Positions 35,843 to 44,609 of a stretch of 64,000 bases of DNA are shown piece after piece. The translations under genes and the position numbers were made by a program. Source of the DNA: Branchinecta lynchi. Its lineage: Eukaryota; Arthropoda; Branchiopoda; Anostraca; Branchinectidae. The stretch covers positions 62,001 to 126,000 of the forward strand of contig JAKZAP010000115.1 in assembly GCA_023053575.1 (NCBI GenBank), in the 5' to 3' direction. The notes beneath the pieces are model-generated. The model did no database searches and was not told the DNA's origin. It was given only the letters and a program-made list of their open reading frames with translations. Positions within the stretch are counted from its first letter, which is position 1. Every line of letters begins with the position of its first letter.

Positions 35843-36663
35843 CCTTTACATTGCACTTTGTCTTTATTTCTCTCTTTAATAACAGACAAAAAATCATATG
35901 CTTTAGGCTATTCTTGGATGGCCACTACTTTATTTTGGTGAGGGTCAAGTTGATGCACTAATTTGATTTGTTGGTATGATTACGTTTTGGATGGCAGAGT
36001 GCATCTTAGCATAGGCTGCTTGGGGGCATTGTCTAATCCGATTGGCTATTCTAAATAGCCGCTTTGCCAATACTGTCAACACTGGTTAGGCCCATGCACT
36101 ACAAAAAAAGCAGAAACTGAAGTCTGAGAAGACACTTGGAGAAAAATAAAATCGGCCTATATCTGTGGCACATGTTGATAGCAGGTTCAAAGAATCTTTG
36201 TTGTAGTTATGCTACTGGTTGGTAAGACTTGTACTATAAATTTGTAATCAAGCCAGGGCTGTTATGTGTGAGGGGTGGAGGGGGCATGCACCCCCTCCAG
36301 ATGTTTTTGGCAAGTCAGTTACAATAAATGAGCTAACCACCACAGTTTTTCGTCAAAACAGTGATTTTTTCATGAAAACAGCCGTTTTTCTTAATATCAA
36401 TCAATTTTTCATGTAAACCATATGTTTTTACTTAAAAAACAGACAGTTTTCTGAAGTTCAGTCGATTTTTCGTCAAAAGAATCATCTTTCCCTAATTTTT
36501 CAGCAAAAACCATTCTGTGTAAATTAAATCCCCCCTCCCCCATAAAAAAAAAAATGGCTGGTAATGCCCCTGACATTGCACAAATGCAGCAAGTGGTTGA
36601 AGGAATGAAAATGGGCATTGGAAACATTTTTTGGTTATGGCTAATGAAACGTTTATATTGCAG
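35843..36663. other. Non-repetitive interior, no gene recognised
   Basis: Mostly AT-rich single-copy sequence with homopolymer runs: a G-rich/C-rich palindromic stretch near 36270-36300 and a C-run followed by an A-run near 36531-36553. Several TTTTTCRT words around 36350-36510 look like a degenerate short repeat. The open frames here are short and unconvincing. Confidence 0.4.
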
Positions 36664-36892
36664 CATTTAACCTGAAAGCTTTGCACAAGGAGAAAACTTC
36701 ACTGACTTTCATTGTCTGTGCGTTCAAGTACCTGCGGAGGCGGTGCAAGTGCGTGTGGTCGAGATACAAAAATCTGAAAGCCGTCATCCCATCACCATCC
36801 AACCGCTGCATTCATCATGTTGAGTTCAGTTGACACTTACAGAGGAACTGGAGCTGTGTACAGATGTATCTCCAGGAAAATTGCACTGATTT
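36664..36892 (+). other. Possible 229-nt exon, unrecognised
   Basis: A good acceptor (TATATTGCAG) and a consensus donor (GTAAGTG) bracket 229 nt of balanced composition. One frame is open for about 56 codons and reads LKALHKEKTSLTFIVCAFKY and onward before a TGA. No frame is open across the whole interval, so this would be a terminal, untranslated or non-coding exon if real. No family is recognised. Confidence 0.18.
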
Positions 36893-37082
36893 GTAAGTGA
36901 ACACACCCATTTTTTCAATGATTTCTTATTTAAATCTACATAACTTTTTTGAAATTTCATAAGTTCTCAGATGTTTTTATGAGCCAATCTTATTATTCTG
37001 GTATGATTGTCTAAAAAAAAATCACATGTGTAACTCATAATTTGAAAAGTATTTCTTCAGCCCAAGCAGACTGCGAATCATA
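36893..37082. other. AT-rich spacer
   Basis: No feature is recognised between the possible exon and the MITE. Confidence 0.4.
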
Positions 37083-37244
37083 TTCGACAGTGCAAAATGG
37101 CTACGTCAGCTGAATTTTATTTGAGCTTTTTGTGAACTTTTTTTCCAACTTGGGCGGCTTTGAGCCTGCAGAGGACCCTTGCCAAGAAGAGCGAAATATA
37201 GCTTGAATAAAATTAAGCTGAGGTATCCATTTTGCACTGTCAAA
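37083..37244. mobile_element. 162-bp MITE with ~45-bp inverted ends
   Basis: Left TTCGACAGTGCAAAATGG and right (reverse complement) TTTGACAGTGCAAAATGG continue as inverted repeats through the AATTTTATT segment. A perfect 4-bp CATA lies on both sides (37079-37082 and 37245-37248). A related half copy lies at 35232. No coding potential is seen. Confidence 0.75.
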
Positions 37245-37700
37245 CATAATTTTTGCACTCCTGAAGTGTTGCTCTTTGTGGAATCCCACAAAGTATGTGA
37301 TGAGATACCTTTGACCCTACCTTAGGGATACTTATACTACTTATCTCTGAATCGACACAGTGAATTAGCAAATACCATTTGTTTTAGCCTTAGCTGGAAT
37401 AGTCCGGTTGGAATCTTGGATGTTTAAGAATGAACATGATTTTCTTTTGCTGTTATTGCCAGAAATAATTAACTAGTGGATCTGGTTAATGGTCAATTAC
37501 AGTGGTCAGGGGCGTCGCTAGCCAAAACTTGAGGGGGGGGGGGTGGAGTAACTCTAAAAAAAGAGCAAGAAAAAAAATATTGTGTTCATTCATCGAACAC
37601 AATATCATGGGCTGAATAGATAAGAGCTGTCAGTATTGATCTCGATACAATGGGAGTATTAAATTGGGAGGGGGGGATACAACCTGAGGGCATTAAGTCC
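37245..37700. other. Spacer with G-runs
   Basis: No gene is seen. CAGGGGCGTCGCTAGCC near 37508, followed by a run of G, looks like one terminus of a hAT-type element, but I find no partner terminus. Confidence 0.35.
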
Positions 37701-37708
37701 GTTGTCAA

Positions 37709-38990
37709 TAGAGCAAAATAACACTAGGGAGTAGCGCCAAGACCGATGCTTTCCATGCTTTGAAAACGGGCAATACTCGTAGCGCCGCCCACTGCGCTTG
37801 CGGCATTTGAAGTGAGACAAACTTGCAGGTTTAGGAATCTCCAGTAAATCAAAGGTGGAGTCTGGAAACACCAAGGTAACCATGGAGGCTGTATCAGTTT
37901 TTTTGCTATGTTCAGAAAATAATAATAATATATTGCAAAACAACAAGGCCACAAAGCCTCTAAAACGTTTTCTGAAAACATTTAGGGTCATACATTTGGG
38001 AAAGAAACATTTCTTCAATTTCTTTCTTGAATCAGCTCATTGATTAAGAGTTTGCTATTCGTTCGGGCAGTTGATTCCATTGGGGCGGCACACGGTTTTG
38101 AAGCTCCACCGACCAATATCTATGCAGAAACTCTCTGTGGTGAGTTTAAGGCTATGGCCGCATTAGTTGTTAAAGTTGAAGTTGATGACGTCGTCAGCTT
38201 TGACGTTTTCGTACATACAGTGGCATAGCTTGTATGTCTCAGTGAGGTCCCCCCCCCCCTTTGGAAACGGTATGCCAGCGAATGGATTTTAAGTCTTTCA
38301 ATCATTTGCTGGTATGGGAGATGCCCCAGTTTAGGTGGGAATCTTGTGAACCGCCGCTGAACAGTCTCGAGGGTATCAATGTCTATTGTAAAAAGGGTCT
38401 AACTGAGCAGTGTACATATTTGAGAGTGGGCCTTACCAGCGTAAGGCCCACACCGTTACAGTGTAGAGTGTAGTAAGCATATGCTCGTCCTGAAACTGAA
38501 AAGATCTTTGAAGTAAACCAGCAGCTTTGTTAGCCTTGGAAATGGTCTGTTCATAGTGGCTGTGGAAGCTTACTCGGGAGTCAACTATGACAACCAAATT
38601 CCTCTCCTCATCGCAGCTGCTTAGAGAGGTGTCTCCAATTTTATAAATGACGGCCTTTAGTTCGTCCTAAGGTCATCAGGTGGCTTTTCGTTGCGTTGAT
38701 TTCGATCAGCCATTGATTTATGTCATCTACATCAGCCTGTAGTTGCAGTGAGTCTTCAGGGGATTCGATCACTCCGTATACTTTCGTGTCATCAGCATAC
38801 AGCAGAATAGTAGAATATATTCCGTCCACAAGGTCACTGATGTACAGACTTAACAATAAAGGGCAGTCATCAGCGAGGTTGATGAACGACTGAATGGGCT
38901 TCAGTAGGGGCGTTCTCTATCGCTAGTGGTGCTAGTATCGTTGATATTCATGTGTGCGTCAATTTTGTCAGGTCCCCTTACTTAGCTCTG
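37709..38990 (-). mobile_element. Older hAT-like element, split by a LINE fragment
   Basis: The sequence from 37709 (TAGAGCAAAATAACACT) to about 37855 matches, in reverse orientation, the right end of the hAT-like element at 38994-39825. The sequence 38895-38985 matches the left part of that element, also reversed. A LINE remnant fills the space between. The flanks GTTGTCAA (37701-37708) and GTTCTCAG (reconstituted by skipping the younger element) agree at 6 of 8 positions, as expected for an old 8-bp target duplication. The left terminus is badly decayed, so the outer boundary near 38990 is an inference. Confidence 0.5.
37915..38905 (-). pseudogene. LINE reverse-transcriptase fragment (CR1/jockey type), 5'-truncated
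   Basis: Minus-strand frames read LLSLYISDLVDG and then STILLYADDTKVYGVIESP, which is the reverse-transcriptase segment with the catalytic YADD box (about 38780-38860). They continue with NLVVIVDSRVSFHSHYEQ and SKANKAAGLLQRSF, typical of the thumb region after the box. Further on, SLAYRFQ and a RWSFKTVCRPNGIN-like stretch resemble the usual C-terminus. At least two frameshifts and several stops break it. The fragment ends in an ATT-rich tract (about 37918-37935), the kind of simple-repeat 3' end seen in this group of LINEs. It is not functional. Confidence 0.75.
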
Positions 38991-38993
38991 GTT

Positions 38994-39825
38994 CAGAGCA
39001 AAATAACACTAGGGAGTAGCGCCAAGACTTGAAAAAGGGACACACACTCGAATAGCAGCGACAGTAGCACCACTGACGATAGCGAACGTCCCTACTGAAA
39101 CTCAACCTGTCGTGCACAAGCGCTGGCTCGAATAACTTCATACTCTGAATTCTGCAGAAAAAAGATGCACTATCCCCTGTTTCCTCGATGTGTGCAGACC
39201 GCATCTTAGGAGGGTTTTCGCGAGCTGGAAAGCAAAGTCCGAATGACTTTCCAATAGTTTTCGCGCTACTTTGTAAATTGGCCGAACTTTCCAACCCAGT
39301 TTTCACGCTTCAGAAACCGAAGCAGCTTTCCCGGAAACTCATTCCACGAGATTAGTGGAAAGCTCCGCTGAAAATTGAATGTTTCGGCGGGAATTTCAAA
39401 AGTGTGGAGAAAAAACATTGCAAGTATCACTAATAAATAAATAAAAAATGACAATCGTAATTATGGTGACTTCGATGGAAAATATGAGAATCAAAGAACC
39501 GTTAGGTGATTTATTTATTCGAAAAGTTTGTAATTCAACATTTTCTCGGCGATATCAGCTTTCAATGCGTTTTCACGATCTGTCCAGGGGGAAAGTGGAA
39601 AGTTATTCCAGGAATCGCTTTCCCACAGTTTTCGCGATGCGCTTCGCTCGACGGAAAGTCATCTCGCGAAATTCCTCCTCTTAGCTTTACTAGAAATTTT
39701 TAAATCCGCAAGTTTGTCTCGCTTTGAAAGCAGCAAATTTGGTGGGCGGCGCTATGAGTATGGCCCGTTTGCGAAGCAAGGAAAATATAGGTTTTGACGC
39801 TACTCCCGAGTGTTATTTTGCTCTG
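38994..39825. mobile_element. 832-bp non-autonomous hAT-like element
   Basis: The termini are CAGAGCAAAATAACACTAGG on the left and CAGAGCAAAATAACACTCGG as reverse complement of the right; homology runs for about 35 bp. A perfect 8-bp duplication CTCTGGTT flanks it (38986-38993 and 39826-39833). An 8-bp duplication and CAG termini are typical of hAT transposons. There is no transposase frame. Open stretches inside (for example 39448-39684) have no recognisable product. The interior has several short GGAAAGT/ACTTTCC inverted words. Confidence 0.85.
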
Positions 39826-39942
39826 CTCTGGTTCTCAGTACACTATCCATCCTTCGCCGAGGAAGACCCAAGCTTTATGAATCGGTCACAAATGTAATAG
39901 GTTATTTGGCTAATGTTAGTGATTGATATAACGTTTTCTTAC

Positions 39943-40107
39943 AGGTCGAGGGACAGAATCTATGCCATCATCGGCGATCAGCACCATCGTATCAATTTTA
40001 CTGCATTTTGTGGATTTTTCTAAAATAAAAACCCTGGTATACTGGACTAGTTTCTTTATGAAATGTACAGCTTTTTCCTTAGCCTTTTTTTCCCTCGATT
40101 CAGTTAG
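39943..40107 (-). CDS. Possible coding exon of an unrecognised gene
   Basis: On the minus strand one frame is open for 55 codons from just after a TAG (preceded by a possible CATAG acceptor) to a strong donor CCT|GTAAGA. It includes VHFIKKLVQYTRVFILEKST and ends TMVLIADDGIDSVPRP. There is no ATG until near the end, which fits an internal exon rather than a whole gene. The composition is protein-like. I recognise no family, and no partner exon is evident. It lies inside the TTAA-flanked insertion. Confidence 0.18.
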
Positions 40108-41128
40108 CTATGACAAATCATGCATCAAGCTTGGTACGAAACAGAACGCGATTTTGTCCGCTTCTAGAACACAACCCGAATAAAGAGCGCGACACGAAAT
40201 GGCGCGGTGCAAATTTTGCCGTGCCTGCGCTCATATTTTTCGCCTGCAATGCGGTCAAGTGCACGTGAATTTCCGTTCAATAGTGCCTTAGAGAGTTGAA
40301 GCTGCAGTTTTATGTATAGTGCGAAATTTTTTGGCATAGCAGACTAACTAAAACTGAGTTGACACTGACACTGAGTTCATGTCAGTTTGACTTGCCGAAA
40401 AAATTTATATCCATGCATTTGCGGGGGCTTCGCCGTCCGACACAAGTTACTTGGGGCAAAGTTCTGCCGACGAATAACTCTACAAGTATTCCTGTTGGTT
40501 ACATTCCAGCTGATTTCGAACAAAAATGTGCAGAGGTAGACAGTTGGTATACTTTTGCAAGCCCTTCACGCCGAAAAAAAATTTGGGCTAAACTGCAAGT
40601 TTAGTCCTGGTCTTTAGTCCATAGTCTTAGCAAATGGCTGGAATTCGAGTATGCTGTTTTAGTCGGCCAAAATAGAGCCTTGTTTTCCGTAAAATTGGAG
40701 AAAGGAGACATAAAAAATCCTTTTCTAGACATTTCCCCTCACATAAGTTATCTTTTACCTCCAAATCACTATTCCTTTTTTGGCATGCCTTACCTGAGCT
40801 GAGCTTGTGTGGGTCTGTGTTACGAAAAATAACGAAAATGCCAGCAACAAACGAAATAACAAACGAAAAGACTCTCTGTACTGTTTTCAACAACCTTTAT
40901 ACTGTCTCATTTCACTGCGTAGATGTTTTGCGTACGGATTATGTCGCGTGTTGAAAGCCATTTACTTTTCGGTCTTCTGGCGGTCGCCGGATCGGAATTT
41001 TTTGAAATAACTGAAACTTGGTATGTCTCTTTGGATTTTCTTGTTGTTTGTTGGTAGTTTTCATGTGTTTGAACATTCAGAAAGGCTGTAGTGATGGTAA
41101 TCATTGTTTCTCCTGTAGAAATAGCATT
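40108..41128. other. Right interior of the insertion, no gene established
   Basis: A plus-strand frame of 81 codons (40359-40604) reads RRPTQVTWGKVLPTNNSTSI and onward, with an ATG start. It has no recognised domain and no upstream or downstream support. The remaining sequence holds nothing I can name. Confidence 0.3.
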
Positions 41129-41142
41129 TTTATATACCTGCT

Positions 41143-41520
41143 TTAAAGAGTTTAGGAGCTGTCAAGTATTAAATCAACAGTCTAATTATAACTGAAACAG
41201 TTGAGTTGTAACTAATCTTTGCGGAATATGACATAAAAAGAAAAATAATAATATTTTCTCTTTAAACTCAACTGATAGGTTGTTACCCTAACATTTGTTA
41301 CCTAACCTGTCTAGTTGTAACTAATCTTTGCGGAATATCACCTAAAAACAAAAATAATGATATTTTCTCTTTAAACTCAACTGTTAGGTTGTTAGCCTAG
41401 CAACTCAACTGTTGAGTTCCAACTCAACCTTTGAGTAAAGATGTGCAATTTAAATTGTCTAGGAGTTGTCAAGTATTAAATGAACAGTCTAATTATAACT
41501 GAAACAGTCTATTTGTAACT
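41143..41520. repeat. D-family units, right part of the interrupted block
   Basis: Continues the unit broken at 33997. It includes the variant GTTACCCTAACATTTGTTACC and a normal TTGTTAGCCTAG unit. It matches parts of 48627-49287 and 60353-61033; 48627-49287 has an extra unit. Confidence 0.8.
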
Positions 41521-41987
41521 AAAGAACAGGATATTTTCTGACATATCTTCAAAAAAGTAGTGTCCCCTCGTTCTTTTCTGACATATCTTCAAAAAAGGCG
41601 TGAGAACCTGTTCGTCACTCTGATTCTTGAAGATAAATCTTCAAATAACGGGAAAAGTCTGTACGTTTGTCAGACGGTCCCTAGCGACCCTGCTAGGTGT
41701 TTAAATTCTTATTAACGAACATTTCTTTGTTTTCTAGCTTGTTTGGGAAGTGGAAAGATTAATTTGTCCCAATTTTTGTTTAAACCTTAGCGATAAAAAG
41801 AATGGACTACCAGTCATGGAGTGCACGTAGATGAAGTCTTGAAGAATCTTAAAATAAAATAATTCGTTTCGCCTTGTGCTTTTGGAATTCAGTTGCCAGT
41901 TATGTTGGGAATCATCCTAAGGAGTTACAGAATTTTAGAAAATGTATTAGCACGAGAAAAGGTAGTTTGAAAATCCCAAGGCGTGCA
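41521..41987. other. Macro-repeat specific segment, copy 1, with a three-hairpin stretch
   Basis: Near-identical to 49288-49776 and 61034-61541. It starts with a 46-bp direct repeat present twice (TTTTCTGACATATCTTCAAA). It then has three successive perfect stems at 41627-41697: TTGAAGATAAATCTTCAA; GTCTG/CAGAC; CCTAGC/GCTAGG. There is no open frame of note. The function is unknown. Confidence 0.7.
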
Positions 41988-42102
41988 GATCCCTAGATAT
42001 ATGTATTTTTCCCAGCAAGATGGCGACAAATTCAAGAAATTATTTAAATTTTCGTTGCGAGTATTTGCGAGTATTTTATTTTTTGTTTCCTGGACTTCAG
42101 TC
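41988..42102. repeat. Half B monomer at the junction with the C satellite
   Basis: GATCCCTAGATATATGTATT through TTTTCGTTGCGAGT is the second half of a B monomer. The same junction, followed by TTTCCTGGACTTCAG, recurs near 49777 and 61542. Confidence 0.8.
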
Positions 42103-43706
42103 TCTATGACCGGTAGGATAGTCAGAACAAGCATTGCCTACAGAATGGTGTATAATTCGCTTGGAAATTCTTACTGGAACACACGTTTTTCGATTTCTAA
42201 AAGGTTTCTATTCAAAAACCTAAGATCTTTCACAAAAATAGCTTTCTATTCTTTAAACTCGGTAGGATAGTCATAGTAAGTATTGCCCACAGAACAGTGT
42301 ATAATTCGCTTCGAAATTCTTACTGGAACACAAGTTTTTCGATTTTTAAAAGGTTTCACCCCTTATTTCACCCACAGCAAGCGGTTCAATTAAAAACCTA
42401 AGAACTCTCACAAAAATAGCTTTCTATTCTTTAAACTCGGTAGGATAGTCAGAATAAGCAGTGTTCACAGAACGGTGTATCATTCGCTTGGAAATTCTTA
42501 CTGGAACACAAGTTTTTAATTTTTTAAAAGGATTCCCCCCTGATTTCTCCAACAGCAAACGGTTCAATCTTAAAAAACTAAGAACTTTCTCAAAAATAGC
42601 TTTATATTCTTTAAACTCGGTAGGATAGTCAAAACAAGCATTGCCTACAGAACGGTGTATAATTCGCATGGAGATTCTTACTGGAACACAAGTTTTTCGA
42701 TTTTTAAAAGGATTCACCCCTGATTTCACCCACAGCAAGCGGTTCAATTAAAAACCTAAGAACTTTCACAAAAAAAGCTTTCTATTCTTTAAACTCGGTA
42801 GGATAGTCAGAATAAGCAGTGCCTATAGAACGAGGTATAATTCAGTCCGAAATTCCAGCCCAACTTATTCCCCCCTTATTTCTCCAACAGCAAACGGTTC
42901 AATCTTAAAAAACTAAGAACTTTCTCAAACATAGCTTTCTATTCTTTTAAACTCGGTAGGAGAGTCCGACCAATCATTGCCTACAGAACGGTGTATAATT
43001 CGCTTGGAAATTCTTACTGGAAGACAAGTTTTTCGATTTTTAAAAGGTTTCACCCCCTATTTCAACCACAGCAAGCGGTTCAATTCAAAACCTAAGAACT
43101 TTCACAAAAATAGCTTTCTATTCTTTAAACTCGGTAGGATAGTCAGATTAAGCAGTGGCCACAGAACGGTGTATAATTCGCTTGGAAATTCTTACTGGAA
43201 CACAAAGTTCTAATTTTTTTAAAGGATTCATGCCTGATTTCTCCAACAGCAAACGGTTCAATCTTAAAAAACTAAGAACTTTCTCAAACATAGCTTTCCA
43301 TTCTTTAAACTCGGTAGGATAGTCAGAACAAGCATTGCCTACATAACGGAGCATAATTCGCTTGGAAATTCTTACTGGAACACAAGTTTTTCGATTTTTA
43401 AAAGGATTAACCCCTGATTTCACCCACAGCAAGCGGTTCAATTAAAAACCTAAGAACTCTCACAAAAATAGCTTTCTATTCTTTAAACTCGGTAGGATAG
43501 TCAGAATAAGCAGTGCCCACGGAACGGTGTATAATTCGCTTGGAAATTCTTATTGGAACATAAGTTTTTAATTTTTGTAAAGGATTCCCCCCTGATTTCT
43601 CCAACAGCAAACGGTTCAATCTTAAAAATTAAGAACTTTCTCAAAAATAGCTTTATATTCTTTATTCTTATATTCTTTAAACTCAGGATAGTCAGAACAA
43701 GTATTG
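42103..43706. repeat. C satellite array 1, ~180-bp monomers
   Basis: About nine monomers, mostly 178-180 bp (one is about 157 bp), marked by AACTCGGTAGGATAGTCAGA. Two subtypes alternate: one with ACAGCAAGCGGTTCAATTAA, one with ACAGCAAACGGTTCAATCTT. Minus-strand frames stay open across one or two monomers with a 60-residue period. I treat them as chance. Confidence 0.9.
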
Positions 43707-44203
43707 CCCCTAATTGCGCATCTAATGAGGTATTCCCGAATAACATTCGATACTTGGATCGCTAGATATATGTATTTCCCTGGCAAATATGGCAACAAAT
43801 TCAAGAAATTATTTAAATTTTCGTTGCGAGTCCAGCTGTAGATTCAAGAGATGTGAACTGACGACCTTGGAAATTTACTAGAAGATTAAGCTTGAAATTG
43901 CGCATCAAATGAGATATTGCCGAATAACATTGGATACTTAGATCTCTAGATATATGTATTTCTCCCAGCAAAATTGCGAAAAATTCAAGTAATTATTTAA
44001 ATTTTCTTTGCGAGTAATGCAGCAAATTCAAAATTTGGTTGCGGATTACCGTGGAACTTTAGTAGAAGATTAGGCTTAAAATTGCGCATCTAATGTGATA
44101 TTCCCGAATAACATTCGATACTTGGATCGCTAGATATATGTATTTCCCCGGCAAATATGGCAACAAATTCAAGAAATTATTTAAATTTTTGTTGCGAGTC
44201 CAG
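43707..44203. repeat. B satellite monomers between C and D arrays, copy 1
   Basis: About two and a half B monomers. The first contains TATTCCCGAATAACA at 43731-43745, uninterrupted. The paralogous site is where the LINE sits in the second macro-repeat copy. Confidence 0.88.
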
Positions 44204-44211
44204 CTGTCCAA

Positions 44212-44609
44212 CTCAACTGTTAGGTTTTTAGCCTAACAACTCAACTGTTGAGTTCCAACTCAAGCTTTGAGTACAGATGTGTCTGTTATCTTCTTTTTTT
44301 ACACAGTTTTCTCCTGAAAGCACTCAACACAGGTATCTCCTTACAGCATCCTACAGAAACACACTATTCGATCTTGTTTTTCGCGCTCTATCTAATCATA
44401 CTTTCTTTATTTTAAAAAGTTAAAGTTTAAGATTTTCTTCAGTCCATCCCCCAGCTACACACGAATGTTCACGCTAAAGATGCTTGATTGGGATGGTTTA
44501 AGGAGATAGGGGAGCGTTGGTTATTAAGAAGATAACAGACACATCTTTACTCAAAGCTTGAGTTAGAACTCAACAGTTGAGTTGTTAGGCTAAAAACCTA
44601 ACAGTTGAG
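44212..44609. repeat. Inverted repeat, 82-bp arms, copy 1
   Basis: 44212-44293 and 44528-44609 are reverse complements with two mismatches. The centre holds 26-bp units and an E core (CCCCAGCTACACACGAATG near 44449). It marks the switch of D orientation from minus to plus. Confidence 0.88.

Larger units (their letters stand above)
33998..41142. mobile_element. 7145-bp TTAA-flanked insertion of unknown class
   Basis: The left flank GCAGTTTAA and the right flank TTAAAGAGTTTAGG are contiguous in two uninterrupted copies of the same D unit (TTAA at 48623-48626 and 60349-60352). The segment between them is therefore an insertion with TTAA duplicated. Its ends are inverted in register: AGATGCTATATAAA on the left and AGCAGGTATATAAA as the reverse complement of the right, 11 of 14 identical. 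piggyBac and Kolobok DNA transposons both duplicate TTAA, but I find no transposase, and the ends do not start with the CCY usual in piggyBac. The interior is non-satellite and carries nested elements. It could also be captured host DNA. Confidence 0.7.

Noticed and set aside
37508..37540. hAT-type element starting CAGGGGCGTCGCTAGCC
   Set aside because: Only one terminus is visible. No inverted partner or 8-bp duplication could be found nearby.
40359..40604. 81-codon frame with ATG start as a gene
   Set aside because: No recognised domain, no splice or promoter support, and no second copy. Kept only as a remark in the interior entry.
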